Assembly (NCBI GenBank): GCA_002591745.1
Contig: PDLQ01000003.1
Coordinates: 213,252-277,251, forward strand
Source of the DNA: Lewinellaceae bacterium SD302
GTDB taxonomy: Bacteria; Bacteroidota; Bacteroidia; Chitinophagales; Saprospiraceae
Direction: 5' to 3'
Length of the DNA stretch: 64,000 nt
Of this stretch, positions 26,569-34,407 are shown in pieces; position 1 is the first letter of the stretch; the number at the start of each line of letters is the position of its first letter. The notes under the pieces are model-generated. The model saw only the letters and a program-made list of their open reading frames with translations, made no database searches and was not told the origin of the DNA. Position numbers and translations under genes: made by a program.

Positions 26569-27162
26569 TTAATCGGTAGCCGAGTCCTCCTTTGCCGGCT
26601 GGCCTGCGGCGTTCCACTTTTTCCACTGCTCTTCGGAAAAAGAGTAATACATAATCCCGAACAGGCTGAATACGGCGGCCCAGGTGAGTGAGCCGATCAA
26701 TAAATTATGGGGGTAGCGAGCAAGGCCGTCGGGATAGGTAACCTTGGTTTTTCCTTCCCCCCCGTTGTCAGTCAGGGTTTCCCGCAGTTTGATCAAAGTA
26801 TTAGTCTGTACCAGTTGTTCGGCGTCTTTGGCACGGTTCAGTTCAGCCTTACTCGCCTTCAGGTTCTCGTACCAAAAACCGATATCCTCAGTAGGTTTTT
26901 CGTAGAGCACGGACGTATGGCCGGAGGTAAGCCCATTTGCTTCCAGGTAGTTCAGGACAGTCGTCAGTTCGCGTTCGGCCAGTTCGATGTTGTTGGCGTC
27001 GGAAGCCAGTTTCAAATGTCCGCTCACGTTTTGGTTGAACCGGATGTTATTCATAATCTGCCAGCCGAATACGCCGGCCGCAAAAAGAAATAGAATGCTC
27101 GCGATCAGGTATCGGCCGACGGTATTTCCGGTAGGTTTTGCTGATGGATAGTTCATGTGCAT
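26569..27162 (-). CDS. Hypothetical membrane protein with two TM segments
   Basis: A 197-residue protein: short hydrophilic N-terminus, membrane helix at about residues 18-40 (VGRYLIASILFLFAAGVFGW), a 115-residue mostly helical extracytoplasmic region rich in charged residues (ASDANNIELAERELTTVLNY), and a second membrane helix at about 153-172 (LLIGSLTWAAVFSLFGIMYY). The C-terminus is charged. A second Met at residue 3 is an alternative start. The topology recalls small sensor-like or structural envelope proteins, but no family was recognised. Confidence 0.75.
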   Translation of the reverse strand: MHMNYPSAKPTGNTVGRYLIASILFLFAAGVFGWQIMNNIRFNQNVSGHLKLASDANNIELAERELTTVLNYLEANGLTSGHTSVLYEKPTEDIGFWYENLKASKAELNRAKDAEQLVQTNTLIKLRETLTDNGGEGKTKVTYPDGLARYPHNLLIGSLTWAAVFSLFGIMYYSFSEEQWKKWNAAGQPAKEDSATD

Positions 27163-27185
27163 TAGTTTTTAGTGTGGGTGAAAAC

Positions 27186-27387
27186 TTTGCTACTTTGAAG
27201 TCAACCAGAAAGATGGAGATTAGAGATTGGATATTAGACTGCCACTGCTCATGCCAAGTGATTCACAATCGTAAATTGCTCTTTTCAATAGTGCAGCGGT
27301 CCAATTCCTGACCTCTAACAGCGCAGCGATCCAGTGTCTAACGTCTTAGAGTGAAATGACCTCTTCTTGGCTACCAAAGTAGCAGTG
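27186..27387. repeat. Intergenic repeat element bounded by GCTACTTTG-type ends
   Basis: The left end TTTGCTACTTTGAAGTC (27186-27202) and the inverted right end GGCTACCAAAGTAGCAGTG (27369-27387) enclose about 165 bases that contain ATATTAGAC, CAGCGGTCC and CAGCGCAGCGATCCAG, words shared with the element at 21241-21390. The right end itself is a perfect small dyad GCTAC-TTTG-GTAGC. This fills most of the 340-base gap before the E1 gene. Confidence 0.6.
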
Positions 27388-27470
27388 CTCCCGTTAAGCC
27401 GGCAGCGATCTCGACCGGTCTGGATCGAAACTCGACGAAAAATACTCCTGATAAGCTCTTGGGGTTTGCC

Positions 27471-27478
27471 TAATTTTG
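27471..27478 (+). promoter_or_regulatory. -7 promoter element (TAATTTTG) of the E1 gene
   Basis: Perfect TAnnTTTG match 23 bases before the ATG at 27502; it rules against the longer frame that starts at 27367. Confidence 0.65.
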
Positions 27479-27501
27479 CGGCTGAAACATTTTCTATCGC
27501 G

Positions 27502-29514
27502 ATGCCCGCAACCAAGTTACCAAATCTCCAATACACCACCGGCAGCCATTCCAAAGAGTTGCTATTGAGTCTCTACGAGCAGCTCCTTCGCCCCCGGATG
27601 ATTGAAGAAAAAATGCTCAAGCAACTCCGGCAGGGCATTATTTCGAAGTGGTTTTCCGGCATTGGCCAGGAGGCGATCAACGTTGGGGTAACTGCTGCCC
27701 TGGAGCCGGATGAGTATATCTTTACCATGCACCGCAATCTGGGGGTATTTACAAGCCGGGAATTACCGCTGGATCGGCTTTTCGCCCAATGGCAGGGCCG
27801 GCCACACGGTTATACCAAGGGTCGCGATCGCTCTTTCCACTTCGGCACTTCAGCGCATCATATCGTCGGTATGATCTCTCACCTTGGGCCCCAACTCAGT
27901 TTGGCGGCCGGTGTGGCGATGGCCAACAAACTGCGTAAAAATGGTAAAGTAGCCGTGGCTTTCACCGGCGACGGTGGCACCAGCCAAGGTGAATTTCACG
28001 AAGCTCTGAATACGGCCGCCGTATGGAAGCTACCGGTAATTTTCGTGATTGAGAACAACGGCTATGGCCTTTCTACCCCAGTGAGCGAACAGTACGCCTG
28101 CGAAAGCCTGGCCGACCGGGGTAAAGGCTACGGCATGCGCTCGCTGAGCATCGACGGCAACAACGTGCTGGAAGTCTACGAAACCATGCAAAAGCTCACG
28201 GCCGAGCTACGCGAAAACCCCGAGCCGATCCTGTTGGAGTGCCGCACTTTCCGCGTTCGGGGCCACGAAGAGGCCAGCGGTGTCAAATACGTTCCCAAGG
28301 AATTGATCCAGGCCTGGCAGGAAAGAGACCCGGTCACCAATTTCGCCAGTTTCCTGACGGACAAAGGCTTACTGACCGATTCCGACGATAAGCAGTTGAG
28401 AAGCCGGATAAAGAAGGAAATTGAAAGCGGACTGAAGAAAGCCGCCGGCCATGATCGCCCGGTAGCCAACACCCAGCGGGAGCTAAATGATATGTACGCG
28501 GATTTTGACCATCGGGCCGTATCGCCAACTGAAAATGGAACTTCCGAACGCCGTTTCGTAGATGCCATTTCCGATGGCCTCCGGGAAGGAATGCGCCGTC
28601 ACGAAGACCTGGTACTGATGGGTCAGGACATTGCTGATTACGGGGGTGTTTTCAAGATCACCGACGGGTTTATGGATGAATTCGGAGCCGAGCGAGTACG
28701 TAATACGCCACTCTGTGAAAGCGCGATCATCGGTATCGGGCTGGGCTACTCCATTGCCGGGGGCAAGAGTATGGTGGAAATGCAGTTCGGTGATTTCGTG
28801 ACTTGTGGTTTCAACCAGATTGTCAACAACCTGGCAAAGAGCCACTATCGTTGGGGACAGCCGGCCGATGTGGTGATCCGCCTGCCTTCAGGTGGTGGTG
28901 TAGGAGCCGGCCCCTACCACAGCCAGACCGTTGAAGCTTGGTTTGCCCACGTACCTGGCCTCAAAATAGCTTACCCCAGTAACCCTACCGACGCAAAAGG
29001 CATGTTATTGGCTGCTCTGGCCGATCCTAACCCTGTCCTCTACTTCGAGCACAAAGCCCTTTACCGAAGTTTGAAGGAAGAAGTCCCGAACGGCTATTAC
29101 ACTACGCCACTCGGTGAGGCAGCTATCGCCCGGAGCGGTGAAGACCTGAGTATTGTCACTTACGGCAATGGTGTACACTGGGCTAATGAACTGGCCGCAA
29201 AAATGCAGGAAAGCGACGATGTCTCCATTGAAGTGCTGGATCTCCGTAGCCTGGCTCCGCTGGACCACGAGGCCATTCGCGCCACCGTGAGCAAAACGAA
29301 TAAGGTGATCGTCTTACACGAAGCCAACATCACCGGTGGCTTCGGTGCTGAACTTTCCGCCTGGATCAATGAGCATTGTTTCGAGCAGTTGGATGGTCCG
29401 GTACTGCGCATCGCATCGCTGGATACTCCCGTGCCGTTTGCCGGGGAACTGGAAGCCGATTACCTGCCTTTACAGCGTTTGGAACAAGCAGTTATCAACT
29501 TGTTGGCTTATTAG
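27502..29514 (+). CDS. Fused 2-oxoacid dehydrogenase E1 alpha/beta
   Basis: A 670-residue thiamine-diphosphate enzyme in which the E1 alpha and beta subunits are joined. Residues 1-330 are alpha-like, with EEKMLKQLRQG, the ThDP motif GDGGTSQGEFHEALNTAA ending at the NNGYGLSTP residues. Residues 345-670 are beta-like, with DLVLMGQDIADYGGVFKIT, RNTPLCESAIIGIGLG and a transketolase C-terminal domain (VIVLHEANITGGFGAELSAW). Such fusions are usual for Bacteroidota branched-chain or pyruvate-type complexes. No E2 or E3 gene is adjacent, so they must be encoded elsewhere. Confidence 0.92.
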   Translation: MPATKLPNLQYTTGSHSKELLLSLYEQLLRPRMIEEKMLKQLRQGIISKWFSGIGQEAINVGVTAALEPDEYIFTMHRNLGVFTSRELPLDRLFAQWQGRPHGYTKGRDRSFHFGTSAHHIVGMISHLGPQLSLAAGVAMANKLRKNGKVAVAFTGDGGTSQGEFHEALNTAAVWKLPVIFVIENNGYGLSTPVSEQYACESLADRGKGYGMRSLSIDGNNVLEVYETMQKLTAELRENPEPILLECRTFRVRGHEEASGVKYVPKELIQAWQERDPVTNFASFLTDKGLLTDSDDKQLRSRIKKEIESGLKKAAGHDRPVANTQRELNDMYADFDHRAVSPTENGTSERRFVDAISDGLREGMRRHEDLVLMGQDIADYGGVFKITDGFMDEFGAERVRNTPLCESAIIGIGLGYSIAGGKSMVEMQFGDFVTCGFNQIVNNLAKSHYRWGQPADVVIRLPSGGGVGAGPYHSQTVEAWFAHVPGLKIAYPSNPTDAKGMLLAALADPNPVLYFEHKALYRSLKEEVPNGYYTTPLGEAAIARSGEDLSIVTYGNGVHWANELAAKMQESDDVSIEVLDLRSLAPLDHEAIRATVSKTNKVIVLHEANITGGFGAELSAWINEHCFEQLDGPVLRIASLDTPVPFAGELEADYLPLQRLEQAVINLLAY

Positions 29515-29570
29515 ACAAGCAAAACTAAGCGGAGCGAAACGTGTTGTTTTAATGTACCTACATCTACAAT

Positions 29571-30440
29571 ATGAAGACCCGTTCCGTTGCCCACATCATC
29601 CCCGCTTTTGAGCTCGACATGGGCGGTACGATCGTAAAGCAAAGCTTGCCCACCCAGCAGGTGGAACAAATCGATCCGTTTCTATTATTGCATCACTTCG
29701 GCCCTTATGATATTGAGGCTGGCCATGATCCATTGGACGTAGGCCCTCACCCACACCGTGGTTTCGAGCCGGTTACCTTTCTATACTCCGGTGGACTGTT
29801 GCATAAGGACAGCCGTAACAACGTTGGCGAACTCGAAGGCGGCGACGTACAGTGGATGACCAGCGGTATGGGTATCATTCACAGTGAGCGCGGCAGCAAA
29901 AAAATGCTGGACGAAGGCGGCACCTTAGAGGGTATTCAACTCTGGGTGAATTTACCCGCAAAGGACAAGATGGTGATTCCCCGTTATCAAGATATCAAAG
30001 CTGCCGACATACCGACAGTGAACCTGGAACACGGCGGCAAGCTGCGCGTGGTCGCCGGGGAATTCAACGGTAAAAGTGGTCCTGCCGAGACATTCACCGA
30101 ACTCAATGCCTGGCAGTTGGAACTGGTCGGTGGTACCGGAGCAGAACTTCCTATTCCTGTCAGTCACAATGCGCTGGTTTACCTGCTGGACGGGCACGTA
30201 AAGCTCAACGATAACTTCGATTATACCGGCCCTTCCTTACTGCATTTCCGCAATGATGGCGAGGCCGAAGGCATTACCCTGGAAGGAATGGCCGAAAACA
30301 CCCGTGCCCTCATCCTGACCGGCGAGCCCATTGGCGAAAAAGTCACTCAATACGGCCCATTCGTGATGAACACCCAGACCGAAATCATGCAAGCTATGCG
30401 GGATTATCAGATGGGGAAAATGGGAGTGTATATCGAGTAG
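29571..30440 (+). CDS. Pirin family protein
   Basis: A 289-residue two-domain cupin protein. The N-terminal cupin carries the metal site GPHPHRGFEPVTFLYSGG and MTSGMGIIHSE, giving the His/His/His/Glu set of pirins. The C-terminal part has LVYLLDGHVKLN and RALILTGEPIGEKVTQYGPFVMNT, also typical. Some pirins have quercetinase activity and others regulate; the role is unknown here. It follows the E1 gene by about 56 bases in the same direction and may be co-transcribed. Confidence 0.92.
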   Translation: MKTRSVAHIIPAFELDMGGTIVKQSLPTQQVEQIDPFLLLHHFGPYDIEAGHDPLDVGPHPHRGFEPVTFLYSGGLLHKDSRNNVGELEGGDVQWMTSGMGIIHSERGSKKMLDEGGTLEGIQLWVNLPAKDKMVIPRYQDIKAADIPTVNLEHGGKLRVVAGEFNGKSGPAETFTELNAWQLELVGGTGAELPIPVSHNALVYLLDGHVKLNDNFDYTGPSLLHFRNDGEAEGITLEGMAENTRALILTGEPIGEKVTQYGPFVMNTQTEIMQAMRDYQMGKMGVYIE

Positions 30441-30503
30441 TGATAGTACTTAGTAGATAGACTGGCAGTAGTCGCTCAAGCGTGTAATACCAGACTATCA
30501 CTA
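30438..30503. repeat. Inverted repeat between convergent pirin and ThuA genes
   Basis: TAGTGATAGT (30438-30447, overlapping the pirin stop codon) pairs with ACTATCACTA (30494-30503). GATAGACTGG and CCAGACTATC inside it relate this site to 19810-19838. Without a T run, a terminator role is uncertain. Confidence 0.5.
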
Positions 30504-30515
30504 CGCTCAGATTAA

Positions 30516-31280
30516 CTAAAGCCCCTTTCCCGTAGCGGCCCAATAGATACCTCCGTAGACGTGTTCCAGAAATAATTTATCGGAGTAGACTTCCGGCATA
30601 TGCCCCAGGGCGGTATAGAAGGCACGGCCTCCGTCATATTCGTGGTACCATGAAATGGGATGAAAGTCGCCCATCCCGTCTCCTTTCTTAGTACCCCAGT
30701 CTGCTTTGGGGTCGTAGGTAGACTCGTCGATCGTGATCAGATAATTCAATCCCTTAGTTTTGGCGGGCGTAAATTCATAATACTCATCAGTCCACAACAG
30801 TCGGTCCGGCCAGCGTTCCAGCCCGGGAAAGTTTCGGTCACTGACGTCAATCATGGCAGTTTGCACGGCTGGGTGGATGACGAACATGTGGCCGACCATT
30901 TTAGTGTACCATTCCCAGTCGTATTCCGTATCCGAAGCGGCGTGAACCCCGACGAAGCCTTTCCCGGACCGGATGAATTTTTCGAAGGCGGCTTGCTCCG
31001 CTTCATCAAAAATATCCATGGTTGTGTTGACGAAAACAGCGACGTCATAAGGTGCCAGCATTGCTTCCGTAAGTTTCATGCCCGGCTGGTAGCGATCCAG
31101 TACGAAGTTGTGCCGGGCGGCCAATTCTTCCATCGCGGGGGTGGCTGCAGTGATCGACGGATGGTGCCAGCCACCGGTTTCCGTGATCAAAATAGCTTTA
31201 AATTGCTGGCTGGCCATTGCCGTAAGCGTAAGCATAAGTAAACAGCTTAGGCCGATAAAGCGTTGTAAATAAGTGGTCAT
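30516..31280 (-). CDS. Secreted ThuA domain protein
   Basis: A 254-residue exported protein with a signal peptide (FIGLSCLLMLTLTAMASQ) and a ThuA-like glutamine-amidotransferase fold: FKAILITETGGWHHPSI, YDVAVFVNTTMDIFDEAEQ, KGFVGVHAASDTEYDWEW, and AFYTALGHMPEVYSDKLFLE. ThuA proteins were named from trehalose utilisation; many Bacteroidota carry secreted forms near carbohydrate genes, which is not the case here. The enzymatic role is unknown. Confidence 0.9.
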   Translation of the reverse strand: MTTYLQRFIGLSCLLMLTLTAMASQQFKAILITETGGWHHPSITAATPAMEELAARHNFVLDRYQPGMKLTEAMLAPYDVAVFVNTTMDIFDEAEQAAFEKFIRSGKGFVGVHAASDTEYDWEWYTKMVGHMFVIHPAVQTAMIDVSDRNFPGLERWPDRLLWTDEYYEFTPAKTKGLNYLITIDESTYDPKADWGTKKGDGMGDFHPISWYHEYDGGRAFYTALGHMPEVYSDKLFLEHVYGGIYWAATGKGL

Positions 31281-31377
31281 CAGTTATCGTTTGTTTAGAT
31301 CAATGTACCTTGCAAGATAGTTTACGCCAGTTTATCATCGTACTGGCCACATTTCAAATTTATATCCACATTTATTA

Positions 31378-34113
31378 ATGAGTACTCTTTCGTTTTTAAA
31401 AGAAGGCCTGCGCAACCTGCGCACTACCGGTACCATCACCCGCTCCGGCACCGCGCTTTGTAAAGCCGCCATTGACCGGATCGACTTTAGCCGCGCCCGT
31501 GTTATTGTAGAGTTGGGTGCTGGAGATGGCGTTATTACTCGTCACATCTTGAAAAATTTACATCCTAAGGGGATGGTCATCGCCTTCGAGGTCTTTGATG
31601 ACCTGTGTGAGGATTTACGTAAAATCGACGATCCCCGCCTGGTGGTCGTTAATGACAGCGCCGAGCACATTGGCAAGTACCTCAAGAAAAACGGCAAGCG
31701 ATTTGCCGATCATATCGTTAGTGCTTTACCTTTTGCTTCCTTACCCGAAGAATTGGGTAAAAAGATTGTCTATCGCGCTAAAAAACACCTCCGTTATGGA
31801 GGTCAGTACAATCAGGTCCACTACAGCCTCAAAACGCTGGATTATTACAAAGAAGCTTTTGGAAACGCGGAAACCAAACGCATTTTCATGAATCTCCCCC
31901 CGGCTTATGTGATTTACTGTCAGCACGAAGCACCAGAGCGCAAACCCCGTGAAGACCGCCCGGAACGCAAACCCCGTAATCAGAAAAGAACGGACAAGCG
32001 TGACGACAACCGAAAGGAAAAATCCACCGAACGGGAAGCACGGCCCCAAGACGAACAACGCAGCCAGTCCCGGAAGAAAAGAGCAACTCAACGAGACGAT
32101 CGACCAAGGGAAGAACAGGCGCCCGCTGATGATCGTCGGCACAAACTTCGTAATTCTGAAGATTCAAAGAGTGATCGCCACGATGAGCAGCCAAAGCGAA
32201 ATAAGCCTTCGAGCCGATCAGCCAGGCCAGAGCAGCGCGACCAGCCCGAACGCAAGCAAGAAAACGATAACAACCGACGTAAAAAACCACAAGCGAACGT
32301 CGAGCAGGATGAGTCGGCGCAGGGCCTATCCAAGCTGGAATTATTCGAAAGGCGCCAGGGACTGAGCACTAAGCCTGTAATGAAAAAGAGGAAAGCCGAA
32401 AAGCCCGTTTCTAAAGCTGCCGAATCTGTCAGGAATGAGGAAAAGGGAACAAAAGCATCTCCGAAGAAGGTCAAAACTCAGGCATCAAATTCGAAAACTT
32501 CCAAAGCAAAAGCGCCTAACCCTATAGAAGTTCAGGCAGAGGAGGCCTTCCAGGAAGATGCCGAACGATTAGAAAAAATCTACGGTGACTACAGCGAAGA
32601 GCCGTTAGAAGAAACTAAAGAAATCGCTACTGAAAAAAGCGTACCTTCGGCAGCCCAGCCCAAGGAGCAAAAGAAAACGGACCGCTCTGACCACGATGAC
32701 AAGTCAACTATGAGCGAAAAAAATCCCCCTGCCTCCGAAGAGGAAGCGCCGGAACAACCGCAAACACCCCAGCCAGAACCGGAGGAAAGTGAAGAGGAAG
32801 TCTGGTTTGAAGACCTGGACATTGCCGACGAGGTACTCGACGGACTGGATGACATGGGTTTTACCAAATGTACTCCTGTTCAAGCCCTGTCTATTCCCCC
32901 CGCGCTCGAAGGCAGAGACGTGCTTGCCGTAGCCCAAACGGGTACGGGTAAGACCGCAGCCTTCCTTTTGCCGATTATCAGTAAACTGACAGACAAGCCC
33001 GTCAAGAAGGTCAATACCATCATTTTGACACCAACGCGCGAACTGGCCATGCAGATCGACCGCCAGCTGGAAGCCTTTTCTTACCATACCCCCGTTAGTT
33101 CGATTGCCATTTACGGTGGTCGCGACGGCCACAGTATGGTACAGGAGCGCAACGCCCTGAAAACGGGTGCGCCCATCGTAGTGGCTACCCCCGGCCGCCT
33201 GATCGCTCACCTTGATCTCGGCTACACCGATCTGAGTGAGTGTAATCACCTCGTTCTCGACGAAGCCGACCGGATGCTCGATATGGGTTTTGTGCACGAC
33301 ATGCAGAAGATCATTGCCATGCTGCCACAAACCGGCCGTCAGACTCTGTTCTTCAGTGCCACCATGCCGCCCAAGATCCGCAAGTTCAGTAAGGAAATCC
33401 TGACCAACCCCGTAGAGATCAATATCGCCATCTCCAAGCCGGCGGAAAAGATCGACCAGAAAGCTTACGACATCATTGAGCGGGGCAAGGTCAAACTGGT
33501 CACCGAAATCGTACAACAGAAAAAAGACCTGGACCGCATCCTGATCTTCGCCGGCACCAAGAAGGGCGTCCGGGAGCTTACGACTTCACTGAAGCGTAAA
33601 AACCTCAACGTAGCGGCCGTAAGCTCGGATCTGGATCAAAAAGAGCGGGAAGACCGTCTGGTTGAATTCCGCAGTGGTCGTCTCCGGATTATTGTCGCTA
33701 CCGACGTACTCAGTCGGGGTATCCACATTAACGGTATCGATCTGGTCATCAATTACGATGTACCCGGCGACGCCGAGGATTACGTCCACCGCATTGGCCG
33801 TACTGCCCGGGCCGCAGCCGAAGGAGCTGCCATTACCCTCATCAGCCCCAAAGACCGAATGCGTTTTAAGCGCATTGAGGAATTGATCGGCAACCGCATT
33901 GAACGTCTCCCGTTGGAAGGCGATCTGGAAGTCTTTGATCCGCGTAAAGGCGGTGGAGACAATGATCGTCGTGGTGGCGGCGGCGGAGGAGGAAGAGGTC
34001 GTGGCGGTAATAATCGCGGCGGAGGAGGAACCCGCAATGGTGAAAACCGTGGCGGCGGCAACCGTGGTGGTGGCCGTGGCCGCAGTAACAAAGGCCGAGG
34101 CGGCGGGAAGTAA
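31378..34113 (+). CDS. SAM-dependent methyltransferase fused to a DEAD-box RNA helicase
   Basis: A 911-residue uninterrupted frame. Residues 1-185 resemble class I methyltransferases of the phospholipid N-methyltransferase/rRNA adenine dimethylase type (motif I V44-E-L-G-A-G-D-G51, then ALPFASLPEELGKKIV). Residues 190-475 are a low-complexity linker rich in Arg, Lys, Glu, Asp, Gln and Ser. Residues 476-830 are a complete DEAD helicase: Q motif region near CTPVQ, GTGKT at 522-526, DEAD variant DEAD at 628-631, SAT at 660-662, HRIGRTAR from 804. The last 65 residues are Gly/Arg repeats that would bind RNA. An in-frame ATG at 32710 (codon 445) could start a helicase-only product. Confidence 0.88.
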   Translation: MSTLSFLKEGLRNLRTTGTITRSGTALCKAAIDRIDFSRARVIVELGAGDGVITRHILKNLHPKGMVIAFEVFDDLCEDLRKIDDPRLVVVNDSAEHIGKYLKKNGKRFADHIVSALPFASLPEELGKKIVYRAKKHLRYGGQYNQVHYSLKTLDYYKEAFGNAETKRIFMNLPPAYVIYCQHEAPERKPREDRPERKPRNQKRTDKRDDNRKEKSTEREARPQDEQRSQSRKKRATQRDDRPREEQAPADDRRHKLRNSEDSKSDRHDEQPKRNKPSSRSARPEQRDQPERKQENDNNRRKKPQANVEQDESAQGLSKLELFERRQGLSTKPVMKKRKAEKPVSKAAESVRNEEKGTKASPKKVKTQASNSKTSKAKAPNPIEVQAEEAFQEDAERLEKIYGDYSEEPLEETKEIATEKSVPSAAQPKEQKKTDRSDHDDKSTMSEKNPPASEEEAPEQPQTPQPEPEESEEEVWFEDLDIADEVLDGLDDMGFTKCTPVQALSIPPALEGRDVLAVAQTGTGKTAAFLLPIISKLTDKPVKKVNTIILTPTRELAMQIDRQLEAFSYHTPVSSIAIYGGRDGHSMVQERNALKTGAPIVVATPGRLIAHLDLGYTDLSECNHLVLDEADRMLDMGFVHDMQKIIAMLPQTGRQTLFFSATMPPKIRKFSKEILTNPVEINIAISKPAEKIDQKAYDIIERGKVKLVTEIVQQKKDLDRILIFAGTKKGVRELTTSLKRKNLNVAAVSSDLDQKEREDRLVEFRSGRLRIIVATDVLSRGIHINGIDLVINYDVPGDAEDYVHRIGRTARAAAEGAAITLISPKDRMRFKRIEELIGNRIERLPLEGDLEVFDPRKGGGDNDRRGGGGGGGRGRGGNNRGGGGTRNGENRGGGNRGGGRGRSNKGRGGGK

Positions 34114-34407
34114 TTCGCTAGCGAGTTTCCAGGGTTTCGACTAACTACTACCTGGCTGCCGAGCGTGTTGCCACCCACGCTCAATTAACCGGCAAACCAT
34201 CATGAATACCGAATAAGCGTTCACCGATTTATGGTCGGCATCCGTCCTTGACCGGTTATTTCGCTTAATGGGTTATAGCAAGGAAAAATCTGATGGTTAC
34301 CTTTAGCGTTTGAACTCTATCTGATCGTCCGAAAGCAACCATCTATGTCTCTTCGCCCGTTACTTTGCTACGTTAGCTTCGCTGATCGTCGCTGGTCTTT
34401 AACTCCT
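34114..34407. other. Intergenic region before the S8 peptidase
   Basis: About 290 bases, with a short hairpin GAGCGTG/CACGCTC (34161-34182) that lacks a T run. GTTACTTTGCTACGTTAGC at 34357-34375 is related to the dispersed motif. The peptidase frame is open back to 34345. Confidence 0.45.

Noticed and set aside
32704..33516. 270-codon minus-strand frame inside the helicase gene
   Set aside because: Antisense to intact helicase motifs, without family-like residues.
33960..34110. Gly/Arg codon repeats as a CRISPR or satellite
   Set aside because: They are the coding repeats of the helicase RGG tail; there are no regular spacers.
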